Below are positions 53,138 through 61,684 of a stretch of 64,000 bases of DNA, in pieces; position 1 is the stretch's first letter; each line of letters opens with the position of its first letter. The notes below the pieces were generated by a model that was not told the DNA's origin, ran no database searches, and was given only the letters and a program-made list of their open reading frames with translations. Position numbers and translations under genes: made by a program. This stretch comes from Rhizobiaceae bacterium (GTDB lineage: Bacteria > Pseudomonadota > Alphaproteobacteria > Rhizobiales > Rhizobiaceae), in the NCBI GenBank assembly GCA_023953845.1, contig JAMLJC010000001.1, positions 4,288,501 through 4,352,500 of the forward strand, given 5' to 3'.

Positions 53138-53940
53138 GCGCTGCGCATGCTCCGCGCCAGTTCGATCAGCTCCGCCCGCATGGAAACGATCTCGCCGACG
53201 ATGATGAGCGCCGGCGACACGATGCCCGCCTTCGCCGTCTCGCCCCCGATATTCGCCAGATCGGAGACGACCACCCGTTCGTCAGGCGTGGTCGCAGCCA
53301 TCACCACCGCCACCGGCGTCGTCGGTTTCAGCCCGCCGGCGACCAGCGACGCGGCGATCGGCACGAGGTTCCTCAGTCCCATATAGACGACGATGGGCTG
53401 GCCGGTCTTTGCGAGCGCCGCCCAGTCGAGATCCTGCGCTGTTCCGTCGGCGGCGTGTCCCGTTGCAAGGATGATCGCCCTGTTCATGCCGCGCATGGTG
53501 GCGGGTATGCCGACGCTCGCCATGGCGCCGAAAGCCGACGTCACGCCCGGCAGGATGTGAAACGGAATGCCGGCATGCGCCAGCGCCAGCGCTTCCTCGC
53601 CGCCGCGGCCGAATACGTAAGGGTCGCCGCCTTTAAGCCGCAGCACGCGCTTGCCGCGTCGCGCGAGCGCGATCAGCAGCGCGGTGATCTCGTCTTGCCG
53701 CACGGATTCCTTGCCGCCGCGCTTGCCCATGAAATGCAGTTCCGCGCCGTCGGCGACGTTCAGCACGGCGCTGTCCACCAGCGCGTCATAGACGATCGCG
53801 TCAGCCTGGCTCAGCGCCGAGACGACGTCGAGCGTCAAGGCGCCGGCGCTGCCCGGCCCGGCGCCCGCCAGCCACACATGGCCGGGCTCGAGGTCCTTCA
53901 GTTTCGGCGCGAGGCGGGCGATCGCCTTGTCGAGTGTCAT
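53134..53940 (-). CDS. cobA: Uroporphyrinogen-III C-methyltransferase
   Basis: A 268-residue SUMT enzyme that makes precorrin-2 with two SAM methyl groups. The motifs are VWLAGAGPGSAGALTLDVV, HFMGKRGGKESVRQDEI and RLKGGDPYVFGRGGEEAL. It lacks the CysG dehydrogenase/ferrochelatase extension. It is the first gene of the cobABVT transcript and is divergent from cbiD with a 65-bp spacer. Confidence 0.95.
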   Translation of the reverse strand: MTLDKAIARLAPKLKDLEPGHVWLAGAGPGSAGALTLDVVSALSQADAIVYDALVDSAVLNVADGAELHFMGKRGGKESVRQDEITALLIALARRGKRVLRLKGGDPYVFGRGGEEALALAHAGIPFHILPGVTSAFGAMASVGIPATMRGMNRAIILATGHAADGTAQDLDWAALAKTGQPIVVYMGLRNLVPIAASLVAGGLKPTTPVAVVMAATTPDERVVVSDLANIGGETAKAGIVSPALIIVGEIVSMRAELIELARSMRSA

Positions 53941-54005
53941 GTCTGTCCGGCCCTTCCGGCCTTTTCGCCGTGACGCGATGCCGGGTGCGCCCTATAGGAG
54001 ATTTC

Positions 54006-55118
54006 ATGAGCAATGACGAGCAGCCCCTGCGACGCGGCTGGACGACCGGCACCTGTTCGGCCGCCGCCGCGAAGGCTGCGTGCGCCGCACTCCTGACCGG
54101 CGTTTTCCCCGATCCCGTCGAGGTAACGCTGCCCGGCGGCCAGCGGCCGGCTTTCGCGCTGGCCAGATGGGAGCTTCGCGACGACGAGGCGGTCGCCGCC
54201 GTGGTCAAGGATGCCGGCGACGATCCCGATGTCACTCACGGCGCGGTGATGACGGCGACCGTGCGACGCGCCGCGCCGGGTTCCGGCATCACCTTCATCG
54301 CCGGTCCCGGCGTCGGCACGGTCACGCGCCCCGGCCTGCCGATGCCGCCCGGCGAGCCGTCCATCAACCCGGTGCCGCGCCGGATGATCGCGGAGGCCAT
54401 CGCCGAAGTGGCGGGCGAGGGCGCTGATTTCGAGGTCGAGATTTCCGTGCCCGACGGTGAGAAGATGGCGCTGCGCACGCTCAACGGCCGCCTCGGCGTC
54501 GTCGGCGGCATTTCCGTCCTCGGCACGACCGGCATAGTCGTGCCTTATTCCTGCTCGGCCTGGATTCACTCCATCCATCGCGGCATCGACGTCGCCCGCG
54601 CCGCCGGGCTCACGCATGTCTCCGGCGCGACCGGCTCGGCCTCCGAGGCGGCGGCGCAGAAATTCCACGGCCTGCCGGAAATCGCCCTCATCGACATGGG
54701 CGATTTCGTCGGCGGCATGCTGAAATACATCCGCGCCCATCCCGTGCCCCGCGTCACCATCGCCGGCGGCGTCGCCAAGATGACCAAACTCGCGCAGGGC
54801 ATGCTCGACGTGCATTCCGCGCGTGGCGCGCCGGACCTGACCGCGCTGGCAGAATTCGCCATCGGTCTCGGCGCGAGCGCGGCGGTCGCCGAGCGCATCG
54901 GCGCTGCAAACAATGTCGCGGAAGCATTTGAGATCGCGAAAGAAAACGATCTCGCTCTCGGTGACGTCGTTGCCGAAAAGGCATGGGAGACGGCTGCGCC
55001 GATCCTGCGCGACGCCGATGTCGAACTCGAAATCCTCGTCTTCGACCGCACAGGCGAGCTGATGGGAAGGGCGCCGTTCCGCCGTCATCGCGAGTCGCGT
55101 CCCCTGAACCGCCGCTGA
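54006..55118 (+). CDS. cbiD: Cobalt-precorrin-5B C1-methyltransferase CbiD
   Basis: A 370-residue CbiD protein with the N-terminal LRRGWTTGTCSAAAAKAACA, GPGVGTVTRPGLPMPPGEPS, and VVPYSCSAWIHSIHRGID. CbiD methylates C1 in the anaerobic pathway. It sits among aerobic-pathway genes (cobG, cobL, cobN), and no cobF is seen here, so it probably does the C1 step in place of CobF. The ATG at 54006 has an AGGAG site. Its 3' end overlaps cobM on the other strand by 34 bp. Confidence 0.95.
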   Translation: MSNDEQPLRRGWTTGTCSAAAAKAACAALLTGVFPDPVEVTLPGGQRPAFALARWELRDDEAVAAVVKDAGDDPDVTHGAVMTATVRRAAPGSGITFIAGPGVGTVTRPGLPMPPGEPSINPVPRRMIAEAIAEVAGEGADFEVEISVPDGEKMALRTLNGRLGVVGGISVLGTTGIVVPYSCSAWIHSIHRGIDVARAAGLTHVSGATGSASEAAAQKFHGLPEIALIDMGDFVGGMLKYIRAHPVPRVTIAGGVAKMTKLAQGMLDVHSARGAPDLTALAEFAIGLGASAAVAERIGAANNVAEAFEIAKENDLALGDVVAEKAWETAAPILRDADVELEILVFDRTGELMGRAPFRRHRESRPLNRR

Positions 55119-55849
55119 TAATAGGCGTCGTAGAGCGAGCTCTCGCGAAAACCTTCCGCCGCCAGCGAACGCCCCACGAAGATGATCGCGGTCCGCTCGA
55201 TCGGCGCCGCCGCATGCAGTGTCCCGATCGTGCCCAGCGTGCCGCGCAGGATGCGCTCTTCCGGCCACGACGCGTTCGCCACAATGGCCACCGGGCAATC
55301 CGCGCCGTAGAGCGGCGTCAGTTCCGCCACCACGCGATCCAGCGCGTGGATCGCCAGATGGATCGCCAGCGTGGCGCCCGTCGCTCCGAAAGCGGCGAGC
55401 GTCTCGCCCTCCGGCATGGGCGAGGCACGCCCGAAAACGCGCGTCAGCACGAGGCTCTGCGCCACTTCCGGTATCGTCAGTTCGCGCCCGAATGCGGCCG
55501 CCGCCGCCGCGAAGGAAGGCACGCCCGGCGTCAGCGTATAGGGAATGCCGTTGCGCTCCAGCCGCCTGATCTGCTCGGCCACCGCGCTCCACACGGAAAG
55601 GTCGCCCGAATGCAGACGCGCCACGTCATGTCCCGCGCGCTCGGCGGCAAGATATTCGGCCTCGATCTCGTCGAGCGACATGGGCGCGGTGTCGACGATC
55701 CTCGCGGTGGGCGGGCAATAGGCGAGCAGATCGCGATGAACGATGGAACCGGCAAAAAGACACACGGGGCTTTTCGCGATGAGGTCGCGTCCGCGCACTG
55801 TGATGAGGTCCGCCGCGCCCGGTCCCGCGCCGATGAAGTGTACTGTCAT
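55085..55849 (-). CDS. cobM: Precorrin-4 C11-methyltransferase
   Basis: A 254-residue SAM methyltransferase. The motifs are VHFIGAGPGAADLITVRGRD, ARLHSGDLSVWSAVAEQIR and YTLTPGVPSFAAAAAA. It starts inside the cobE stop (ATGA), and its 3' end lies antisense to the last 34 bp of cbiD. Confidence 0.95.
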   Translation of the reverse strand: MTVHFIGAGPGAADLITVRGRDLIAKSPVCLFAGSIVHRDLLAYCPPTARIVDTAPMSLDEIEAEYLAAERAGHDVARLHSGDLSVWSAVAEQIRRLERNGIPYTLTPGVPSFAAAAAAFGRELTIPEVAQSLVLTRVFGRASPMPEGETLAAFGATGATLAIHLAIHALDRVVAELTPLYGADCPVAIVANASWPEERILRGTLGTIGTLHAAAPIERTAIIFVGRSLAAEGFRESSLYDAYYQRRFRGRDSR

Positions 55850-56232
55850 GGCAGCAGTTCCATCTCGGCCAGCGCGCAGGTGACCGGTCCCGCGACGACG
55901 CGCGGCCCAAGCAGCGCGCCGTTCTCGCCTGCCGTCGCCAGCGCGGATGCCTCCGAGAGTGACGGTGAACCGGTCGCTTCCGCCGATCTTTCGGAATGCG
56001 TCGCCAGAAGCGACGCGACCTCCGCCAGCGCCTCGTCGCCGACATAGTGCAGCGGCACGCCGAGCATGCCGGCGGCGACCACGATGGCCGTCTCGTCGCG
56101 CTTGGCGGCGCCCGTCGCGAGCCGCGAGAGGTCCGCGCGCGCTCGGCGGTATTCGGCGAGCGCTGCGTCGATTGCGTCGATCACCGCCGTCGCCGCCACG
56201 CCTTTCCTGCATCCGATGCCCGCGACGATCAT
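55846..56232 (-). CDS. cobE: Cobalamin biosynthesis protein CobE
   Basis: A 128-residue protein related to the C-terminal domain of CbiG: IVAGIGCRKGVAATAVIDAI, KRDETAIVVAAGMLGVPL and LGPRVVAGPVTCALAEMEL. In aerobic producers CobE is needed for cobalamin synthesis, but its exact role is not settled. The ATG at 56232 overlaps the cobL stop; upstream ATGs at 56244 and 56250 are possible. Confidence 0.88.
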   Translation of the reverse strand: MIVAGIGCRKGVAATAVIDAIDAALAEYRRARADLSRLATGAAKRDETAIVVAAGMLGVPLHYVGDEALAEVASLLATHSERSAEATGSPSLSEASALATAGENGALLGPRVVAGPVTCALAEMELLP

Positions 56233-57473
56233 GGTTTTTCCCATGTCCATTGCGTCACCGGCATCGCCGCCCGCCAGCCATGCATGGAACCGACCGGCTC
56301 GGCGCGGGAAACGGCGATCCGCGTCAGCGTTCCACCATGCCGCGCTTGAAGGTTGAGCAGGACGGCCTCCATCTCCAGCGTCACCGCATTGGCGACCAGC
56401 CGCCCGCCACGGCGCAGGGCCGCCATCGCCGCGTCCATGACGCCCGCTTCGCTGCCGCCTCCGCCGACGAAGATCACGTCCGGCATCGGCAGTCCGGCCA
56501 GCGCAGCCGGCGCAGCGCCCTCCACGATCTTCAATCCCGGAACGCCGCACGCGCGTGCATTGCGCCCTATGCGCTCCGCGCGCTGCGCATCCGCCTCGAT
56601 CGCAACGGCGCGCATCGACGGGTCGGCCAGCATCCACTCGATGGAGATCGAGCCCGAGCCCGCGCCGATGTCCCACAGAAGCTCGCCCCAGCGCGGCGCA
56701 AGCGACGACAGCGTGACCGCCCGTATCTCACGCTTGGTGATCTGCCCGTCATGCTCGAACAGCGCGTCACTCAGGCCCACCGTCAGCGGCAGCACGCGTG
56801 CGCCGCCTGCGGCCTCGACCGCGATGGCGACTACGTTGAGGGGCTGGATATCGTCCAGATCGAAATCGTCCGCGCGGGCGGTACGGATGCATTCGCCGTC
56901 CCCGCCCAGCGCTTCCAGCACGGTCAAAGCCGAACCGCCGAAACCGCTCTCCGCCAGCAGCGCTGCGATCTCCGCCGGCCCGTTTTCGTCAGAGGTGAGC
57001 GCCAGCACGCGCCGGCCGGGATGCAGCAGCGGCCGGATCAAATCCAGCGGCCGGCCGTGCAGCGAGATCGTTTCCACCTCCTGCAGCGGCCATCCGAGGC
57101 GCGAGGCCGCGAGGCTGAAAGCGGACGGCGAGGGGAGGACCAGCATGTCCTCCGCCGGGATCACCCGTGAAAGTGTAGCGCCGACACCGAAGAAAAACGG
57201 GTCGCCCGATGCCAGCACGCAGACCTTGCGGCCAGCCAGTTCGCGGACGGCGGCCATGGCGCTGTCGAACGGCGTCGGCCAGGTCCGCGCCTCGCCCGTG
57301 ACGAGCGTCTTCGCCAGCGCCAGATGGCGCTCGCCGCCGAACACGAATTCCGCCTCGGCGACCAATCTTTTGGCCTCGTCGCCGAGTCCCGCGACGCCGT
57401 CCTCGCCGATGCCGATGACGGTAAGCCACTTTTTGGCCGTTGAAGTTTTCCGCTCGCCGATCCTAGAAAGCAT
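56229..57473 (-). CDS. cobL: Precorrin-6Y C5,15-methyltransferase (decarboxylating)
   Basis: A 414-residue two-domain enzyme (CbiE plus CbiT). The CbiE half has LTVIGIGEDGVAGLGDEAKR and VLASGDPFFFGVGATL; the CbiT half has the SAM motif LWDIGAGSGSISIEWMLADP. It methylates C5 and C15 and removes the acetate carboxylate. The only usable start, the ATG at 57473, overlaps the cobK start codon on the opposite strand, so its promoter must lie inside cobK. Confidence 0.94.
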   Translation of the reverse strand: MLSRIGERKTSTAKKWLTVIGIGEDGVAGLGDEAKRLVAEAEFVFGGERHLALAKTLVTGEARTWPTPFDSAMAAVRELAGRKVCVLASGDPFFFGVGATLSRVIPAEDMLVLPSPSAFSLAASRLGWPLQEVETISLHGRPLDLIRPLLHPGRRVLALTSDENGPAEIAALLAESGFGGSALTVLEALGGDGECIRTARADDFDLDDIQPLNVVAIAVEAAGGARVLPLTVGLSDALFEHDGQITKREIRAVTLSSLAPRWGELLWDIGAGSGSISIEWMLADPSMRAVAIEADAQRAERIGRNARACGVPGLKIVEGAAPAALAGLPMPDVIFVGGGGSEAGVMDAAMAALRRGGRLVANAVTLEMEAVLLNLQARHGGTLTRIAVSRAEPVGSMHGWRAAMPVTQWTWEKP

Positions 57474-58227
57474 GATGGCTCACCGGATTCTGATCCTCGG
57501 CGGCACCACGGAAGCGCGCGAACTCGCTGCGCGCTTGGCGCAACGCGCCGATCTGGCGATCACGCTGTCGCTCGCCGGCCGAACCGCCAATCCGGTCGCT
57601 CAGCCCGTGCCGGTGCGTGTCGGCGGCTTTGGCGGCACGGAAGGTCTGGCGCGCTATCTTGCGGCCGAGCGCATCGATCTCCTGATCGACGCGACCCATC
57701 CCTTCGCCACGCGCATATCCGCCAATGCCACGGCCGCGGCAAAGGCGAGTGCGGTTCCCTTGCTCACCCTGCGCCGGCCGGAGTGGAAGGCGGTCGCGGG
57801 CGACGACTGGACGTTTGCGGATACGATCCCCCAAGCGGTTATCGCGCTCGGAACCGAGCCGAGAACGGTTTTCGTCACGCTCGGCCGGCAGGAGCTGAAG
57901 CCGCTGGAGGCCGCGCCGCAGCATTGCTACGTCATCCGCAGTGTCGATCCGGTCGAGCCGCGTCTCGCCATGCCGCGGGCCGAATACATCCTCGATCGCG
58001 GTCCTTTCGAGGAAAGCCGCGAACGCGCGCTGCTCGAACGTCTCGGCGTGGAGGTCGTCCTCTCCAAGAATAGCGGCGGTTCCGCCGCCTACGCAAAGCT
58101 CGCGGCGGCGCGCAGCCTCGGGATTCTGGTCATTCTGGTCCGCCGCCCGCCGGTTGTCGGCAAGGCTGTCGAGACTGTCGACGCGGCGGTGGAAGCGGTC
58201 GCTCATCTCTTGCCGCCTGTTGCCTGA
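57472..58227 (+). CDS. cobK: Precorrin-6A reductase
   Basis: A 251-residue NADPH-dependent reductase that makes precorrin-6B. The N-terminal HRILILGGTTEARELAARLA, LIDATHPFATRISANA, VFVTLGRQELKPLEA and SKNSGGSAAYAKLAAAR are family motifs. ATGs at 57472 and 57475 are equivalent starts. It is the only plus-strand gene between cobL and cobJ; its end overlaps cobJ by 25 bp. Confidence 0.94.
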   Translation: MMAHRILILGGTTEARELAARLAQRADLAITLSLAGRTANPVAQPVPVRVGGFGGTEGLARYLAAERIDLLIDATHPFATRISANATAAAKASAVPLLTLRRPEWKAVAGDDWTFADTIPQAVIALGTEPRTVFVTLGRQELKPLEAAPQHCYVIRSVDPVEPRLAMPRAEYILDRGPFEESRERALLERLGVEVVLSKNSGGSAAYAKLAAARSLGILVILVRRPPVVGKAVETVDAAVEAVAHLLPPVA

Positions 58228-58967
58228 CGCGGCGAATAGACCAGCGGCGCGCGGCCTTCGCGCTCGACGATGCGCGTTTCCGGCGAGCCGATGATGATGC
58301 AGGTCGCCATATCGGCCTGCGCCGGATCGGTATCGCCCAGCGTAAAAATCCTGATCGCCTCGTCCGGCCGGAATGCCGCCCGCCCGAAGATGACCGGCGT
58401 CTGGCCGGGCAATATCTCCTGCAGCGCCTCGAACGTCTTGCCGAGTTGCCAGGGCCGCGCCTTGCTGATCGGATTGTAGAGTGCGATCACGAAGCCCGCG
58501 CCGGCTGCTGCGCGCAACCGGCTTTCGACCAGTTCCCACGGTTTCAGATTGTCCGACAGCGAGATGGCGCAGAAATCGTGCCCCAGCGGCGCGCCGGCTC
58601 GCGCGGCCACGGCCAGCATCGCCGTGACGCCCGGCACCACCGACACGTCGATATACCGCCAGCTTTCCGGGCCGTGCTCGATCGCCTCGCAGACCGCCGC
58701 CGCCATGGCGAAGACGCCGGGATCGCCGCCTGAAACCACGGCCACCTGCTTTCCCGAGGCCGCGGCTTCCAGCGCGGCGCGGGAGCGGTCCAGCTCCTCG
58801 CGATTGTCCGAGGCGTGGCGCGTCTGCTCCGGCCGCAGCGTCAGACGGTCGAGATACGGCGCATAGCCGTAAAAATCCGTGGCGGTCGCGACGGCCGCCG
58901 AAGCTTCCGGCGTCACCTGCGAGGCATCGCCGGGGCCGAGCCCGATCACCGTCAGCCTGCCGCTCAA
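58203..58967 (-). CDS. cobJ: Precorrin-3B C17-methyltransferase
   Basis: A 254-residue SAM methyltransferase that carries out the ring contraction step with C17 methylation. Motifs: TVIGLGPGDASQVTPEASAA, VAVVSGGDPGVFAMAAAVC and VIALYNPISKARPWQLGKT. The start is a TTG overlapping the cobI stop (TTGA); no ATG or GTG is available before the conserved N-terminus. Confidence 0.94.
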   Translation of the reverse strand: MSGRLTVIGLGPGDASQVTPEASAAVATATDFYGYAPYLDRLTLRPEQTRHASDNREELDRSRAALEAAASGKQVAVVSGGDPGVFAMAAAVCEAIEHGPESWRYIDVSVVPGVTAMLAVAARAGAPLGHDFCAISLSDNLKPWELVESRLRAAAGAGFVIALYNPISKARPWQLGKTFEALQEILPGQTPVIFGRAAFRPDEAIRIFTLGDTDPAQADMATCIIIGSPETRIVEREGRAPLVYSPRQATGGKR

Positions 58968-59731
58968 AGCACCACTCCGGAGGCGAGCACACCCGGCCGG
59001 TTCGCCCAGCCGGCGACGAGGATGATGCTGAAATAGGGGGCCTTGTCGTCCGCTTTGTCGGCGAGCCGCATGGAAGCCGCGTTCGCCATCGTGCCGCGCT
59101 CGACATACATCGCGCCGTCGAGCTTGCCGGAGGCGGCGAGAGCGCGCCTGATCTTCGGCAGGTTGCGGCCGACCTTCATGATGACGGCCGCGTCCGTGTC
59201 CGACAGCCGCCGCGTCAGTTCGAATTCGCTCATCGTGCCGGGCAGGACCGACAGCACGTCGTCGCCCTGCACGATGGGCTGTCCGGTGCTCGACCAGCAG
59301 CCGGCCATGGCGGAAACGCCGGGTATCACTTCGGTCGGGAAGCGATGCGCCAGCCGCACATGCAGATGCATGTAGGAGCCGTAGAAAAATGGATCGCCTT
59401 CCGAGAGCACCGCCACCGTGCGCCCCGCGGCGAGATGGCTTGCCACCGCCTCAGCCGAGCTCTCGTAGAAGGCGAGGATCTGGGCCTTGTAGTCGTCGTG
59501 ATCCTTGTCGATCTCCGTCGTCACCGGATAGTGCAGCGGCAGTTCGGTGATGCCCGGCCGCACATGCGCTTCAACGATCGCGCGGGCATTGCCGTTAGAG
59601 CTGCGCTTGGCGAAATGCGCCAGCACATCCGCTTGAGCCAGCGCGCGCACGGCTTTCAGCGTCAAAAGCTCAGGATCGCCCGGGCCGGTGCCGACGCCGA
59701 TCAGCCTTCCGGTCTTTTCCGCCAGACTCAT
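58964..59731 (-). CDS. cobI: Precorrin-2 C20-methyltransferase
   Basis: A 255-residue methyltransferase with LIGVGTGPGDPELLTLKAVR, VAVLSEGDPFFYGSYMHL and VIPGVSAMAGCWSSTGQP. It commits precorrin-2 to corrin synthesis. Its ATG overlaps the cobH stop. The longer frame to 60139 runs over cobH and is not real. Confidence 0.95.
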   Translation of the reverse strand: MSLAEKTGRLIGVGTGPGDPELLTLKAVRALAQADVLAHFAKRSSNGNARAIVEAHVRPGITELPLHYPVTTEIDKDHDDYKAQILAFYESSAEAVASHLAAGRTVAVLSEGDPFFYGSYMHLHVRLAHRFPTEVIPGVSAMAGCWSSTGQPIVQGDDVLSVLPGTMSEFELTRRLSDTDAAVIMKVGRNLPKIRRALAASGKLDGAMYVERGTMANAASMRLADKADDKAPYFSIILVAGWANRPGVLASGVVL

Positions 59732-60363
59732 CAGATGCCTGTTCTGGCGAGCGCGTTGAGGGCCGCAGCCGTCATGGCGCTGCCGCCCATGCGGCCGCGA
59801 ACGATCGCGAATGGCACGCCGCGCGGATTCTCTGCCAGCGCGTCCTTGGATTCCGCCGCGCCGACGAAACCGACCGGCATGCCGAGGATGACCGCCGGCT
59901 TCGGCGCGCCTGCGTCGATCATGTCGAGCAGATGGAAAAGCGCTGTCGGCGCGTTGCCGATCGCCACAACCGCCCCTTCGAGCCTGTCGCGCCATAGCTC
60001 CAGCGCGGCTGCCGAGCGCGTATTGCCGAATTTTGCCGCGAGCAATGCGGTGCGTGGGTCGCGCAGCGTGCAGATCACCTCGTTGGAGGCAGGCAGACGG
60101 GCGCGCGTGACGCCATGCGCCACCATCTCGGCATCGCACAGGATCGGCGCTCCGGCAGCCAGCGCACGTTTGCCCGCTTCCGCGAAATCGGGCGAAAAGA
60201 CGAAGTGTTGCGCCGCTTCCACCTGTCCGCAGGCATGGATCATGCGGATGGCGATATCGGCTTCCGCCTCCGAGAAGCGGGACAGATCGGCCTCCGCGCG
60301 GATGATGGCGAAGGAACGCTCGTAGATCGCCGTCCCGTCCTTGATATACTCATGCGCTGTCAT
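59731..60363 (-). CDS. cobH: Precorrin-8X methylmutase
   Basis: A 210-residue enzyme moving the C11 methyl to C12 to give hydrogenobyrinate. The catalytic His is in RMIHACGQVEAAQHF, and AGAPILCDAEMVAHGV, IGNAPTALFHLLDMID and GMPVGFVGAAESKDAL are typical. Its start overlaps the cobG end by 14 bp. Confidence 0.95.
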   Translation of the reverse strand: MTAHEYIKDGTAIYERSFAIIRAEADLSRFSEAEADIAIRMIHACGQVEAAQHFVFSPDFAEAGKRALAAGAPILCDAEMVAHGVTRARLPASNEVICTLRDPRTALLAAKFGNTRSAAALELWRDRLEGAVVAIGNAPTALFHLLDMIDAGAPKPAVILGMPVGFVGAAESKDALAENPRGVPFAIVRGRMGGSAMTAAALNALARTGI

Positions 60364-61684
60364 GCCGAATTCCCGTGCCGCATCGCCATGCGGATACTGT
60401 TTCGCGTCCCATGTCGCGCCTGCTCATAACGCGTTGGAAAGCGGCGGCAACTTCTCTTTCGGCGACACGGTCCAGTTCGACACCGCTGCCTCCATCGACG
60501 ATGCGCGCCCCGTCCGGCGTCCCAATGATCGAAAAGGCCGGGGAAGGTGGTTTTGAGCAGCCTTTTTCGCAGCCGGAGACATGAACGAGACCGCTTTCCG
60601 GCAAGACGCTGCGGGCAGCGATTTCGGTCGCGATATCCTTCGTATGAATTGTCGCGGAGGTACATGCTGGAGCCCCCGCGCAGGCGACAATGCGCAACCG
60701 CGCATCTTGTGGATCGACGATGAACCCGATCTGCTCCGCCGCCCGCTTGGCGGCATTGGCGGTTGTTTCATCGTCGCAGATAGCCAGAAGGGCATGGCCG
60801 AACGCGAGACGGAATTCGCGAATTCCTATCTTCTCAATGGTTTGCGAGAATATTTTGATCTGCTCTGTCGTGGCTTGCCCGAACGGCAACGCCATTCCGA
60901 AAGCAATGCGTCCTGCTTTCAGCCGGAAGAAGCCGACCGGAAGTCTTGGCGACTCGGGCGTATCCAATTGTTTGTCAGCGCTTGCCCACCGTCGTTCCGA
61001 CGAACCAAATTCTTCGACGCCAGCTGCTTGGCATGCTTGAGAAATTCGCTCCGCGCTCAAGTCCTTGCCGCGCGCGGCACGTCCCAATTCCACGACGGCG
61101 CGAAGCAGTTCGATTGCGAGCGGGATGGCGCGGTCATTCGGCACGATGGCGACGGGTCGGGCGTTTGTCTCCGTCCCGCCAACCGAAACCCTCCATCGTA
61201 CGGACGCATCGGTGTTCACGGCGGTCAATCTCACGTCGGCGAGCAGGTCCGCCATCGACAGTTGGCCGCCGCCATCCACCACAATCGAGAACTTCGGCGC
61301 CAGCAGCCTGCGAAAATTCTCTTTTTCAATTCTATCAATAATTTGATCGGCGGTGCTGCGGCCATCCATAAGCTCAGAAGGGTCCAATCCGGCGAGTGGA
61401 TCCGTCTCCACCGGAACGCCCGAGCGCACATTGATTCCGTTATTCAAAACCTCATCTGAGAAGAGCTGCGCGCTTTCCTCGGTGAGCCCCCTTATCTGAA
61501 GACTGCCGCGCCGGGTCACCTCCAGAATGCCGTTGCCGTGCCGTTCGGCGGCTTCGGCAATAAGCCTGAGATGATGCGGTGAGATGGAACCGTCCACCGT
61601 GTTGATGCGCGCCAGCAGCCCGTCGCCGGTCGGCATGGGTGCGGCGAGGGAAGGGCAGGCGTTGCGGCGCATGGAGGCGCTCAT
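60350..61684 (-). CDS. cobG: Precorrin-3B synthase CobG
   Basis: A 444-residue oxygen-dependent monooxygenase related to sulfite/nitrite reductases. It has two half-repeats (PMPTGDGLLARINTVDG; LPVGFFRLKAGRIAFGMALP), and the cluster cysteines CAGAPAC (C-x5-C) and SGCEKGC (C-x3-C), which bind 4Fe-4S. It hydroxylates C20 and forms the gamma-lactone before ring contraction, marking the aerobic pathway. Its start overlaps the cobN stop (ATGA). Its sequence is somewhat less GC-rich than the neighbours around 60.7-61.4 kb. Confidence 0.94.
   Translation of the reverse strand: MSASMRRNACPSLAAPMPTGDGLLARINTVDGSISPHHLRLIAEAAERHGNGILEVTRRGSLQIRGLTEESAQLFSDEVLNNGINVRSGVPVETDPLAGLDPSELMDGRSTADQIIDRIEKENFRRLLAPKFSIVVDGGGQLSMADLLADVRLTAVNTDASVRWRVSVGGTETNARPVAIVPNDRAIPLAIELLRAVVELGRAARGKDLSAERISQACQAAGVEEFGSSERRWASADKQLDTPESPRLPVGFFRLKAGRIAFGMALPFGQATTEQIKIFSQTIEKIGIREFRLAFGHALLAICDDETTANAAKRAAEQIGFIVDPQDARLRIVACAGAPACTSATIHTKDIATEIAARSVLPESGLVHVSGCEKGCSKPPSPAFSIIGTPDGARIVDGGSGVELDRVAEREVAAAFQRVMSRRDMGRETVSAWRCGTGIRHDSA

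Noticed and set aside
53941..54005. Cobalamin riboswitch between cobA and cbiD
   Set aside because: The spacer is only 65 bp and has no B12-box-like sequence; any riboswitch would have to lie beyond the right edge, upstream of cobN.
53937..55592. 551-codon minus-strand frame over cbiD and cobM
   Set aside because: Out-of-frame shadow; cbiD on the plus strand and cobM in another minus frame account for the DNA.
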